Source: an uncultured Oscillospiraceae bacterium (GTDB lineage Bacteria; Bacillota; Clostridia; Oscillospirales; Acutalibacteraceae). From it: a stretch of DNA of 9,499 nt. A program made the position numbers and the translations under genes. Numbering within the stretch: position 1 is the first letter of the stretch; every line of letters starts with the position of its first letter. The notes below the pieces were generated by a model that saw only the letters and a program-made list of their open reading frames with translations, searched no databases and was not told the origin of the DNA. The stretch spans positions 1 through 9,499 of the forward strand of contig CAJKBW010000103.1 in assembly GCA_905198295.1 (NCBI GenBank), written 5' to 3'. Shown piece after piece: positions 1 to 6,916 of this stretch.

Positions 1-55
1 TTGGGGTGCTCACTTTTTGAGTACCATTTGCTACATTTTCATTTTACCGAAAACA
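1..55. mobile_element. possible terminal end of an IS21-like insertion sequence (tentative)
   Basis: This AT-rich stretch has no usable reading frame. It contains an imperfect inverted pair, GTGCTCA (7-13) and TGAGTAC (18-24), and ends in ...CGAAAACA at 55. Read from the other strand it begins TGTTTTCGG. Short repeated GTACTCA-type motifs near a TG...CA end are reminiscent of IS21-family (istA/istB) termini in Firmicutes. This is from memory of the family's style only: no transposase is visible, because the window starts here. It could equally be ordinary intergenic DNA. Confidence 0.22.
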
Positions 56-115
56 GCTTTGGCGGAAAATTACTAATCTTGTCAACTTCTACAAGAACAA
101 ACACAACAATAGAGA

Positions 116-145
116 TTGCATTCTGTATGGGATATTTCCTATACT
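116..145 (+). promoter_or_regulatory. sigma-A-type promoter for the carbohydrate locus
   Basis: TTGCAT (116-121) and TATACT (140-145) are separated by 18 bases, close to the housekeeping consensus, in AT-rich DNA. Transcription would start near 152 and run into the strong ribosome binding site at 190-197. Just upstream, CTTGT (78-82) and ACAAG (91-95) form a small dyad that could be a regulator site; this is weak. Confidence 0.5.
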
Positions 146-189
146 TTAATTAATAATGCGGTTTATTTTCGGTATTTCCGCAAACAAAC

Positions 190-197
190 AGGAGGGG
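190..197 (+). promoter_or_regulatory. strong ribosome binding site before the broken ORF
   Basis: AGGAGGGG lies six bases before the ATG at 204. This is a better Shine-Dalgarno match and spacing than that of the downstream glycosidase, which suggests the short frame starting at 204 was once a real gene. Confidence 0.6.
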
Positions 198-203
198 ACA
201 CGA

Positions 204-423
204 ATGCCTTCAGAAGTAACCGCTCACTGCGTCCGGGATAATATCGGGGAAAATATCGCCACTTTTGCGGTGGATTGCGGTTTGACGGTGCGGCCAACCC
301 GGAGAAGGGATCAGCGGCAGCTTCACACCGGCGGATACACCCTACGGCGCTAAAACATTTTTTGTCCCTATCACCCACGACTGCGGCCCTGTGGCCGCCT
401 TCCGGGCTGCAGCGCCGCCTTAA
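204..423 (+). pseudogene. frameshifted short gene or gene remnant of unknown function
   Basis: A strong RBS and ATG (204) open a frame that runs 49 codons to a TAA at 351-353. Its first part (codons 1-32) looks protein-like, but the tail is arginine-rich and poor. In the +1 frame, from about 300 to a TAA at 421-423, the translation becomes plausible again, including the stretch GAKTFFVPITHDCGPVAAF. Skipping one base near 297-300 would join the two into about 72 residues. This suggests a one-base indel in a former gene, or less likely a sequencing error. I do not recognise the protein. The second part is in the same frame as the GH36-like gene at 502, but stops at 421-423, 475-477 and 490-492 separate them, so a simple N-terminal extension is not supported. 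Confidence 0.4.
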
Positions 424-501
424 TGCGGCATGCGCGGCATATATTCCCGTCTAACGTCCGAAACAACTCACCTCTGATGTCCGAAAGGATGAAGCGTTCT
501 C

Positions 502-2262
502 ATGAAACCGTCCGTCATAAACCAACCGGAGACAACGACAAAGTCTCCCTATACCCTCCATTCCACCCGCAGCGGCAGCTGCTGGAACTATCTGCTGGAA
601 AATAAAAGCAGCCAGGATCTGTGTGTGGCTGAAGTCACCCTCGGCTGCGTGGACTGTCCCGGCTGCACTTTCTACGGCGAGGGCTTCAACATGCTCTCCC
701 AGTACGGTGGCCCGGTCGAAGCGCCGCAGGATATCGGCGAATACTCCGACCGCGCGCACTACCGCATGCCGACCACACCGGATGCCTTCACGGTATACAA
801 TTTCCTGCATCTGACCACGCCGGACGGCATCCACCATCTGCTGGCGTTCGCCTCCTGCCACCGGTTCCGCGGCGAGTTCCGCCTGTCCGGCAGCCGGGTA
901 ACCATCGTGCTGAATCTGGAGGATTATCTGCTGCGCCCCGGTGAAAAACTGGCGCTCGAGGAACTGTTCATCGAAGCGGGACGGGATCTTGAGGGGCTTT
1001 ACGACCGGATGGCGGCCTGCATCGCGAGCAATCACCCCCGGCTGCTCCCGCGCGAACGCAGTCTGTCCGGCTGGTGCTCCTGGTATGCCTACGGCGAACA
1101 TCTGACCCGGGAAAACCTGCTCGACAACCTGACGTTCGCCAGCCGGGAATTCCCGGAGGTGCGCTACTTCCTCATCGACGACGGTTACGAAAACAAGCTC
1201 GGCGACTGGCTGGAGCCCAACCCGGACTGCGGCGATACCGGCGAGCTGTGCCGCATCATCCGCGAGCACGGCAAAAAGCCGGCCATCTGGGTGGCGCCGT
1301 TCATTGCGGAAAAGGATTCCCGCCTGCTCGCCGAGCATCCCGATTGGTTCGTACAGGGGGATGACGGCCGGCCGCTGTGTTCAGCAGATGTCACCTTCGG
1401 CGGCTGGCGGCGCGGACCATGGTACATACTCGACGCCACCCATCCGCAGGCACTCGACTACCTGTACAAGGTATTCCGCCATATGAAAAAGAAGTGGAAA
1501 TGCGACTATTTCAAGCTGGACGCCAACAACTGGGGCGCGCTGCCGTTCGGCCGGCGGCACCGCCGGGGTGCAACCGCAGTGGAAGCCTACCGGCAGGGGA
1601 TGTTCACCATTCTGAGCGCGATCGGCCCCGACAGCACCCTGCTCGGCTGCAATGCGCCGCTGTGGCCCTCCCTCGGTCTGGTTCACTCCATGCGCGTCTC
1701 CGGCGATATCTTCCGCAGCTGGAAGCAGATCCGGCAGGTGTCGTGTGAATGCTTCCACCGCGCCTATATGCGCGACCGGCTGTGGCGCAGCGATCCCGAC
1801 TGTGCGCTGGTGCACAACATTCCCTTAAGCGTGTACAACGCCGGCGGCGACCTCTCCAATGCGAGAACAGACGTGACCCGGGACGAATTTATTTACCTGC
1901 TCACCGCCGCCCTGACCGCCGGCAGCGCGAAATTTCTCGGTGACCCGCTGACCGAGCTGGAGCCGGACGAGCTGCAGCTGCTGCACAAATTCCTGCACAT
2001 TGAGCTGCGGAACGTCCGCTTCACCGAAGCGGATTTCTCTGCGGCCGAGGCGCGCGACCTCAAGGGCCGCCACTACCGCATCCTTTTCAACACCGGCGAC
2101 CAGCCCGCCGTGCGCACCCTTAATCTGCGCGGCTGGCCCGTTGTGCGCGATTACTGGACCGACGAGCGGATACCGGTGGAGAACGGCCGGCTGACCATTA
2201 CAGTGCCCGCCCACGGTGCGCGGCTTATCCGCCGCACCACCTCCTCACGTCCCGCCAGCTGA
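502..2262 (+). CDS. GH36-like alpha-galactosidase-type glycoside hydrolase
   Basis: This 586-residue protein most likely removes alpha-linked galactose or a related sugar by a retaining mechanism, in the cytoplasm, since no signal peptide or membrane segment is seen. An N-terminal beta-sandwich (about 1-170) leads into a TIM barrel with GWCSWY (190-195), LIDDGY (224-229), a WVAPF strand near 260, and the clan GH-D nucleophile motif YFKLDANNWG with Asp340 as candidate nucleophile. RVSGD places Asp402 as candidate acid/base. The 62-residue spacing fits GH36/GH27. The C-terminus ends in a beta domain with the PAHGARLI motif typical of such enzymes. ATG 502 is the first start after an in-frame TGA (490-492). 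AAAGGA at 484-489 is the likely RBS, at a rather long 12-base spacing. Exact specificity (galactose, N-acetylgalactosamine or oligosaccharide) cannot be read from sequence. It is followed by a mannosidase, suggesting shared glycan degradation. Confidence 0.85.
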   Translation: MKPSVINQPETTTKSPYTLHSTRSGSCWNYLLENKSSQDLCVAEVTLGCVDCPGCTFYGEGFNMLSQYGGPVEAPQDIGEYSDRAHYRMPTTPDAFTVYNFLHLTTPDGIHHLLAFASCHRFRGEFRLSGSRVTIVLNLEDYLLRPGEKLALEELFIEAGRDLEGLYDRMAACIASNHPRLLPRERSLSGWCSWYAYGEHLTRENLLDNLTFASREFPEVRYFLIDDGYENKLGDWLEPNPDCGDTGELCRIIREHGKKPAIWVAPFIAEKDSRLLAEHPDWFVQGDDGRPLCSADVTFGGWRRGPWYILDATHPQALDYLYKVFRHMKKKWKCDYFKLDANNWGALPFGRRHRRGATAVEAYRQGMFTILSAIGPDSTLLGCNAPLWPSLGLVHSMRVSGDIFRSWKQIRQVSCECFHRAYMRDRLWRSDPDCALVHNIPLSVYNAGGDLSNARTDVTRDEFIYLLTAALTAGSAKFLGDPLTELEPDELQLLHKFLHIELRNVRFTEADFSAAEARDLKGRHYRILFNTGDQPAVRTLNLRGWPVVRDYWTDERIPVENGRLTITVPAHGARLIRRTTSSRPAS

Positions 2263-2579
2263 CCGAAGGAAAAACGGCTTCAGGGCGATCCAGCGGAGGA
2301 AATCGTCCTTACCTGCGGCTTCGGCAGTTCCCAATAATTTCTTTCGGGTGTTCAAAAAGTACCGGCATCACTCCCAACCGTTTCTGCCGCCAGTCTTTTG
2401 CGCATTTTTAGAGAAAATCCTGCGCGGCCGGACACCTGAAAAAGGGGAAAATCCTCGGATTCGGCAAACCTTTTCTGCCAACCCGGCAAAGCCTCTTGCG
2501 CAGCGCGAAAAGGGATGCTATACTCTAGCTGAAACCGCAACAATAACGGCGGTCTCCGCCGACGAAAGGACGACCCAGC
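2263..2579. other. intergenic region between the two glycosidases
   Basis: No credible gene is present in these 317 bases. The 3' part carries a promoter (2496-2524) and the RBS for the mannosidase. A nine-base direct repeat, GAAAATCCT, occurs at 2413-2421 and 2447-2455, 34 bases apart and upstream of the promoter. No convincing terminator hairpin follows the GH36-like gene, so read-through into the mannosidase is possible. Confidence 0.6.
2496..2524 (+). promoter_or_regulatory. sigma-A-type promoter for the alpha-mannosidase
   Basis: TTGCGC (2496-2501) and TATACT (2519-2524) are separated by exactly 17 bases, about 55 bases upstream of the GH38 start. This suggests the mannosidase can be transcribed separately from the upstream glycosidase. 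Confidence 0.6.
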
Positions 2580-5081
2580 ATGAACAAGCGCGCGTATCTG
2601 ATCTGTAATGCCCATATCGACCCGGTCTGGCTTTGGCAGCGGCCGGAGGGCGCCGCGACCGCCGTTTCCACCTTCCGCATCGCCGCGGATTTCTGCGAGG
2701 AATTCGACGGCTTTGTCTTCAACCACAACGAGGCTCTCCTGTACGAATGGGTGGAAGAATTCGAGCCGGCACTGTTCACCCGCATCCAGCGGCTGGTGAA
2801 AGAAGGCAAGTGGCACATCATGGGCGGCTGGTATCTCCAACCCGACTGCAATATGCCTTCAGGGGAAAGCTTTATCCGGCAGATCATGGCCGGCCGCACC
2901 TATTTTGAAGAAAAATTCGGCCAGCGCCCCACCACCGCTATCAGCTTCGACGCCTTCGGTCACAGCCGCGGGCTGGTCCAGATCCTCAGCAAAAGCGGCT
3001 ACGATTCCTACCTCGTCACCCGTCCCAGCCATCACCACGTGACGCTGCCGGCGGAGGACTTCGTGTGGGTCGGCTACGACGGCTCCGAGGTGATGGTGCG
3101 CCGCTGCGATGAGGGCTACAACTCCCACCCGGGCCAGGCGGCCGACAAGGTGATCGACTGTCTGGAAAAATTCCACCCCGGCGAAAACCCGATTGCGGTG
3201 CTCTGGGGCGTCGGCGATCACGGCGGCGGGCCGTCCCGCGAGGACATCGCTAAGCTCGATCAGTTCTTCACCCATCATCCGGACATCGAAATCATCCACA
3301 GCACGCCCGAGCAGTACTTCTGTGAGAAAAAGGGCGTACGCGCCGATATGCCGCGGGTGGATTTCCCGCTCACCCCGTGGGCGGTTGGCTGTTATACCTC
3401 CATCATCCGCATCAAGCAGCAGCACCGCGCGCTGGAGAACGATCTGTACAAGGCTGAAAAAATGCTGTCCTCCGCCGCGGTGCAGGGGCTGGCCGACTAT
3501 GACAAGGCGCTGCTGCTCGACGCCCAGCGCGACCTCATGTTCTGTGAGTTCCACGACATCCTGCCCGGCTCCTGCATCCGTCCGGTGGAAGAGGATTCCC
3601 TCGTGACCCTGCACCATGGCCGGGAAATTGCCGCCAGGCTCGCGATGCGCGCCTTTTTCGCGCTGACCGCCGGCCAGGAAAAGGCGGCCGAAGACGAGCT
3701 GCCGCTGCTTGTATACAACCCGCATCCGTATCCGGTGACCACGGTGGTCAGCTGCGAATTTCAGCCCGCGCGGCAGAACTGGGACGGCAGCTTCTCCTAT
3801 CCGGACATTTACGACGAAGCGGGCAACAAGATCCCCTCCCAGGCGGAGGCGACCGCCTGCACCATGAACCTCGACTGGCGCAAGAACCCCTGCTTCCTCG
3901 CCACCCTCGCCCCCTCGTCGATGAACCGCTTCAACTGTCGGCTCCGCCGCATGGAAACCCGGCCGGTCCCAACCCTCAAGCCGGAAAACGGCCAGTATGT
4001 CTTCGACAACGGAAAAATGCGCCTCGCCATCAGCACCGCCACCGGCCTGATCGATTCTTATCAGGTAAATGGCCGAGAGATGCTGGCACCCGACGCGTGC
4101 AAACCGCTGGTGATCAAGGACAACGCCGACCCGTGGGGTATGACGGTTAACAGCTTCCGCGAGGTGGAAGGCGAATTTTCACTGCTTTCTGAGGAAGAAG
4201 CCGCCTATCAGTCCGGCTTCCTTAAAGACGGCACCATGCCTGCAGTGCGGGTAATCGAGGAAGGCGAAGTACGCACCATCATCGAGGCGGTGATGGGCTA
4301 TCGTCATTCCACCCTCAGGATGCGCTACATCCTGCCGCGCCATACCGCCGGCTTCTCGGTGGAAATCCGCACCGTCTGGAACGAGCCGCTGCACATGCTC
4401 AAGCTCTCCTTCCCGACAGCCTTCGGCGACGCCGAGGCCTATGGCCAGTCCCCGTTCGGCCGCGACCATCTCAAGGGGGACGGCAGCGAGCAGGTGGCGC
4501 AGAAATGGTTTGCCGCCGCGAACGCTACCGACGCGCTCACCATCGCCAACAACGGCACCCATGCGTTTGATTTCGCTGAGGGCGAGCTGCGCTGCACCCT
4601 GCTGCGCTCCCCCGGTTATTCGATGCACCCGATCGGCAACCGTGAATGGCGGCCGGATGACCGCTGCTATGAGCATATCGACCTCGGCGAACGCTGCTTC
4701 ACCTTTGAGGTGACCGGCGGCGCACGCGAGGAACGTTTTGATCATATTGAGCGTGAGGCGCAGCTGCTCAACGAGCGGCCCTACGCCGTCAACCTGTTCC
4801 CCTGCGGGGACACCACGGTGAAAAAACCGCTGCCGCTCATCGAGCTGTCCGGCGATGACACAGTGGTAATGTCCGCGTTCAAGCAGGTATCCGCTACGGC
4901 TTCCGGCGACTATGCCTTCCGGCTGTTCGAGCCGACCGGGCGCGCACGGCAGGTCACCGTATCGCTGCCGAGCCTGGATATCCGGGAAACGGTGGAGATG
5001 AAGCCGTTCGAGATTCGTACTTTCCGGGTGGATATGGCCAAGCGGGAGATGCGGCCCTGCTCGATCGACGAAAAGCTGTAA
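2580..5081 (+). CDS. alpha-mannosidase, glycoside hydrolase family 38
   Basis: This 833-residue enzyme should hydrolyse alpha-mannosidic bonds using an active-site zinc ion, in the cytoplasm (no signal peptide). The N-terminal catalytic domain shows NAHIDPVWLW, giving zinc ligands His12 and Asp14. SFDAFGHSRG holds Asp124, the expected nucleophile and zinc ligand. FHDILPGS holds His325, the expected fourth ligand, at the start of the helical middle domain. The remaining 500 residues are beta-rich and end with the KPFEIRTFRV motif common in bacterial GH38 proteins. All key residues are intact and the length is normal for short bacterial members. The ATG is well placed behind GAAAGGA. It has its own promoter and a strong terminator, and lies next to a GH36-like enzyme and a decayed sugar kinase, which fits breakdown of imported mannose-containing oligosaccharides. 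Linkage preference (alpha-1,2, 1,3 or 1,6) cannot be told. Confidence 0.93.
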   Translation: MNKRAYLICNAHIDPVWLWQRPEGAATAVSTFRIAADFCEEFDGFVFNHNEALLYEWVEEFEPALFTRIQRLVKEGKWHIMGGWYLQPDCNMPSGESFIRQIMAGRTYFEEKFGQRPTTAISFDAFGHSRGLVQILSKSGYDSYLVTRPSHHHVTLPAEDFVWVGYDGSEVMVRRCDEGYNSHPGQAADKVIDCLEKFHPGENPIAVLWGVGDHGGGPSREDIAKLDQFFTHHPDIEIIHSTPEQYFCEKKGVRADMPRVDFPLTPWAVGCYTSIIRIKQQHRALENDLYKAEKMLSSAAVQGLADYDKALLLDAQRDLMFCEFHDILPGSCIRPVEEDSLVTLHHGREIAARLAMRAFFALTAGQEKAAEDELPLLVYNPHPYPVTTVVSCEFQPARQNWDGSFSYPDIYDEAGNKIPSQAEATACTMNLDWRKNPCFLATLAPSSMNRFNCRLRRMETRPVPTLKPENGQYVFDNGKMRLAISTATGLIDSYQVNGREMLAPDACKPLVIKDNADPWGMTVNSFREVEGEFSLLSEEEAAYQSGFLKDGTMPAVRVIEEGEVRTIIEAVMGYRHSTLRMRYILPRHTAGFSVEIRTVWNEPLHMLKLSFPTAFGDAEAYGQSPFGRDHLKGDGSEQVAQKWFAAANATDALTIANNGTHAFDFAEGELRCTLLRSPGYSMHPIGNREWRPDDRCYEHIDLGERCFTFEVTGGAREERFDHIEREAQLLNERPYAVNLFPCGDTTVKKPLPLIELSGDDTVVMSAFKQVSATASGDYAFRLFEPTGRARQVTVSLPSLDIRETVEMKPFEIRTFRVDMAKREMRPCSIDEKL

Positions 5082-5096
5082 TCTTTTAAAGAATCC

Positions 5097-5141
5097 ATGT
5101 GCCGGTTTGGCTTGCGCGAAACCGGCACATTTTCTCTTTTT
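5097..5141 (+). terminator. rho-independent terminator after the alpha-mannosidase
   Basis: A perfect 12-base-pair stem (ATGTGCCGGTTT at 5097-5108 with its complement at 5119-5130) with a ten-base loop is followed directly by a T-rich run (5131-5141), 15 bases after the GH38 stop. Confidence 0.9.
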
Positions 5142-5160
5142 CCGAAAGGAACCGTATCTA

Positions 5161-5339
5161 TATCTATGGCTAATCGGACTGGATATCGGCGGTACCAAAT
5201 GCGCCGTATCCATCGGACGCGAAGAGGTGGACCGACGTTATGCTCCTGCAGATATTATCCGCCTATCGTACAGTAGCAGCACCTGCCGCTGTACCACGCC
5301 CTGTGCGCGGAGGTGGAAAAACGATTCTTTGCGGAGTGA
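5161..5339 (+). pseudogene. remnant of a ROK-family sugar kinase (internally deleted)
   Basis: A GAAAGGA ribosome binding site (5144-5150) is followed by a frame coding LIGLDIGGTKCAVSIG (from about 5170), the hallmark phosphate-binding N-terminus of ROK kinases such as gluco-, fructo- and mannokinases. No start codon lies in that frame: the ATG at 5166 is one base out of register. After about 20 codons the similarity ends. In another frame (5277-5339) a short C-terminal-looking stretch, LPLYHALCAEVEKRFFAE, precedes a TGA. I cannot tell whether this tail is from the same kinase. A normal ROK protein has about 300 residues, so most of the gene is gone. Position directly after GH38 suggests it once phosphorylated the released sugar. 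The N-terminal motif is clear; the deletion history is inference. Confidence 0.7.
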
Positions 5340-5358
5340 GATTGCCCTGCACAGTATA

Positions 5359-5395
5359 AAAAGCTTCCCGTAACAGGGAAGCTTTTGCTTTGTTT
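5359..5395. terminator. bidirectional rho-independent terminator
   Basis: A perfect 11-base-pair stem (AAAAGCTTCCC at 5359-5369, complement at 5376-5386) with a six-base loop is T-rich on its plus-strand side and followed by GCTTTGTTTTG. On the minus strand the downstream side reads TTTTTATACTG. It therefore suits both the decayed kinase (plus) and the converging QueG-like gene (minus). Confidence 0.85.
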
Positions 5396-5415
5396 TGTTA
5401 TATCCGTGATATATT

Positions 5416-6210
5416 CTACCTATTGTATAGTATTTTCAGGTTGCGTTCCGGCACGGCGCGGCCGCGCCAGCCGTAGGCCTTATCCGCCAAATCGTCGAGG
5501 TCGGCGGCAGAAAGCCACGGCATATACCGGTCAAAGCATGGATGCGGACGGATGAGCGCGCTGCGATTGGCCGGGCAGGCCTCCTGACAGCGGTCACAGC
5601 CCCAGGCCAGTCCGTTCGCCCGGAGCATCTGCTGCTCTTCCGCGGTCAGTGCCCCTTTTTTCTGCGACACCGCCGACAGGCAGCCGTCGCGGTCGCCGCG
5701 GCCGATGCAGCCGGCGGGGCAGTCTGCTTTACAGGCACCGCAGTGCCGGCAGCCGGTAAGCGGCGCATCAGCAGCTTCCCAATACCGATCGGTGACGATT
5801 GTACCGATAAACACATAAGAGCCATACAGCGGATGGAGCAGCAGGCCGTTATCGCCCCGGCAGCCCAGACCGGCACGCACGGCTGCCTCCACCTCCGGCA
5901 CCGGAGAATTGTCCATGAACGGCTCAAAATGGTTCTCCGGATACTTCTGCCGCAAGGCAGCGGCCGTCCTCTCCAGCACTGCGCCGGCGGTTTTGTGGTA
6001 ATCCGGTACGCAGGCGTAGCGGCAAAGATTGCGCGGCCCGTTTTCAGGAAAACGGTATGGGAAAAGGACAACGAGCACACTCCGCGGGTGCTCCGGCAGG
6101 CGGGCCGCTGCGCGGCAGGAAAGCAGATGAGCCTGTATGCAGGCAAAGGAACACACGCCGAACGTCTCGAGCGCCTGCTCCCGCAGAATGGCTTCCGCTG
6201 CGGCATCCAT
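5416..6210 (-). CDS. QueG-like protein, 4Fe-4S double-cluster binding (short form)
   Basis: This 264-residue protein resembles epoxyqueuosine reductase QueG, the cobalamin and iron-sulfur enzyme that makes the last step of the tRNA base queuosine. Family-like stretches are VPDYHK (68-73), DNSPVPEVEAAVRAGLG (100-116), GSYVFIG (130-136), a ferredoxin-type CxxCxxCxxxCP set (Cys154, 157, 160, 164), Cys177 followed by SAVSQKKG, and a second CDRCQEACPAN set (Cys205, 208, 212). It is clearly shorter than typical QueG (about 380 residues) and lacks the C-terminal HEAT-like region. True QueG activity is therefore uncertain, and a related reductase role is possible. The start is supported by AAGGAGG seven bases upstream (6218-6224). 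It lies alone, divergent from the sigma-factor operon. No other queuosine gene is in the window. Confidence 0.85.
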   Translation of the reverse strand: MDAAAEAILREQALETFGVCSFACIQAHLLSCRAAARLPEHPRSVLVVLFPYRFPENGPRNLCRYACVPDYHKTAGAVLERTAAALRQKYPENHFEPFMDNSPVPEVEAAVRAGLGCRGDNGLLLHPLYGSYVFIGTIVTDRYWEAADAPLTGCRHCGACKADCPAGCIGRGDRDGCLSAVSQKKGALTAEEQQMLRANGLAWGCDRCQEACPANRSALIRPHPCFDRYMPWLSAADLDDLADKAYGWRGRAVPERNLKILYNR

Positions 6211-6238
6211 CAGCCTTCCTCCTTCCGGTGTTTTTTCC

Positions 6239-6267
6239 AGTATACCGTATCCGCCGCCGTTTGTCGA
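6239..6267 (-). promoter_or_regulatory. sigma-A-type promoter for the QueG-like gene
   Basis: On the minus strand, TCGACA (6262-6267) and TATACT (6239-6244) are 17 bases apart, nearly consensus, about 28 bases upstream of the start codon and just before the AAGGAGG ribosome binding site. Confidence 0.65.
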
Positions 6268-6355
6268 CCGCGGCCGTCCGTACCATCGAAAAATTTTTTC
6301 TGATGGTGCGAGTTTTTCCGTTTTGGATAATCTAATAGGTGAAGGGGGGCAGTCA

Positions 6356-6916
6356 ATGGATAACGGTGCCTGCAGCTACCGCCGTTTCCTTGACGGCGAC
6401 GATATGGCTTTTGTGGAGATCATAAAGACCTACAAGGACGGTCTGACCTTATATCTTTACGGCTTCGTCGGCAGCCTCCCTCTCGCCGAGGACCTGATGA
6501 GTGAAACATTTTTCAAGCTATTGGTGAAAAAGCCGCATTTTTCGCAGAAAAGCACCTTTAAAACCTGGCTCTACGCGATCGGCCGCAATGAGGCGCTGGC
6601 CTGCCTGAAAAAACGCGCACGCATCCTCGACCGGCCGATTGAGGACTGCGAGGAATGGCTGAGCGCGGGAGGCGGGGAACTGGAAACCGGTTATCTGCGG
6701 GAAGAACGGCGCATCCGTCTGCACCGGGTGCTCGGCAAACTTCATCCGGACTATCGTCAGGTTTTGTATCTCACCTATTTTGAAGGCTTCAGCCACGCAC
6801 AGGCGCGCGCCGTGATGAAAAAGAGCAAAACCCAGATGGAAAACCTGATGTACCGGGCCAAAAAGGCTCTGAAAGCTGAATTATTGAAGGAGGGCTTTGA
6901 CGATGAAGACCTATGA
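6356..6916 (+). CDS. ECF-type RNA polymerase sigma factor
   Basis: This 186-residue protein is an alternative sigma factor that should direct RNA polymerase to a small set of promoters. Region 2 spans roughly residues 15-88 and includes LAEDLMSETFFKLL (43-56) and FKTWLYAIGRNEAL (68-81), the core-binding and -10 recognition part. Region 4 spans about 122-175 with LHPDYRQVLYLTYFEGFS and a helix-turn-helix ending in MENLMYRAKKALK. The HTH has the VMKKSKTQ style common in clostridial sigma factors paired with a small membrane protein. ATG 6356 is chosen over the far-upstream ATG at 6137 because it follows GAAGGGGGG (6341-6349) and because region 2 starts normally here; the longer frame runs through the divergent gene. 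The 3' end overlaps the next gene by 14 bases, indicating translational coupling. No clear promoter could be set; GATAAT at 6326-6331 is a possible -10 without a good -35. Confidence 0.9.
   Translation: MDNGACSYRRFLDGDDMAFVEIIKTYKDGLTLYLYGFVGSLPLAEDLMSETFFKLLVKKPHFSQKSTFKTWLYAIGRNEALACLKKRARILDRPIEDCEEWLSAGGGELETGYLREERRIRLHRVLGKLHPDYRQVLYLTYFEGFSHAQARAVMKKSKTQMENLMYRAKKALKAELLKEGFDDEDL

Noticed and set aside
451..1338. 295-residue minus-strand open frame opposite the GH36-like gene
   Set aside because: It is an antisense shadow caused by high GC; the plus strand carries a full set of GH36 catalytic motifs.
4179..5213. 344-residue minus-strand open frame opposite the GH38 gene
   Set aside because: It is an antisense shadow of the well-supported mannosidase with no recognisable domain, and it crosses the terminator.
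5542..6303. 253-residue plus-strand frame opposite the QueG-like gene
   Set aside because: The minus strand carries the cysteine motifs, RBS and promoter; the plus frame shows no domain and no start signals.
6137..6355. Upstream extension of the sigma factor to an ATG at 6137
   Set aside because: It overlaps the start and promoter of the divergent QueG-like gene and has no ribosome binding site, while ATG 6356 has a strong one.
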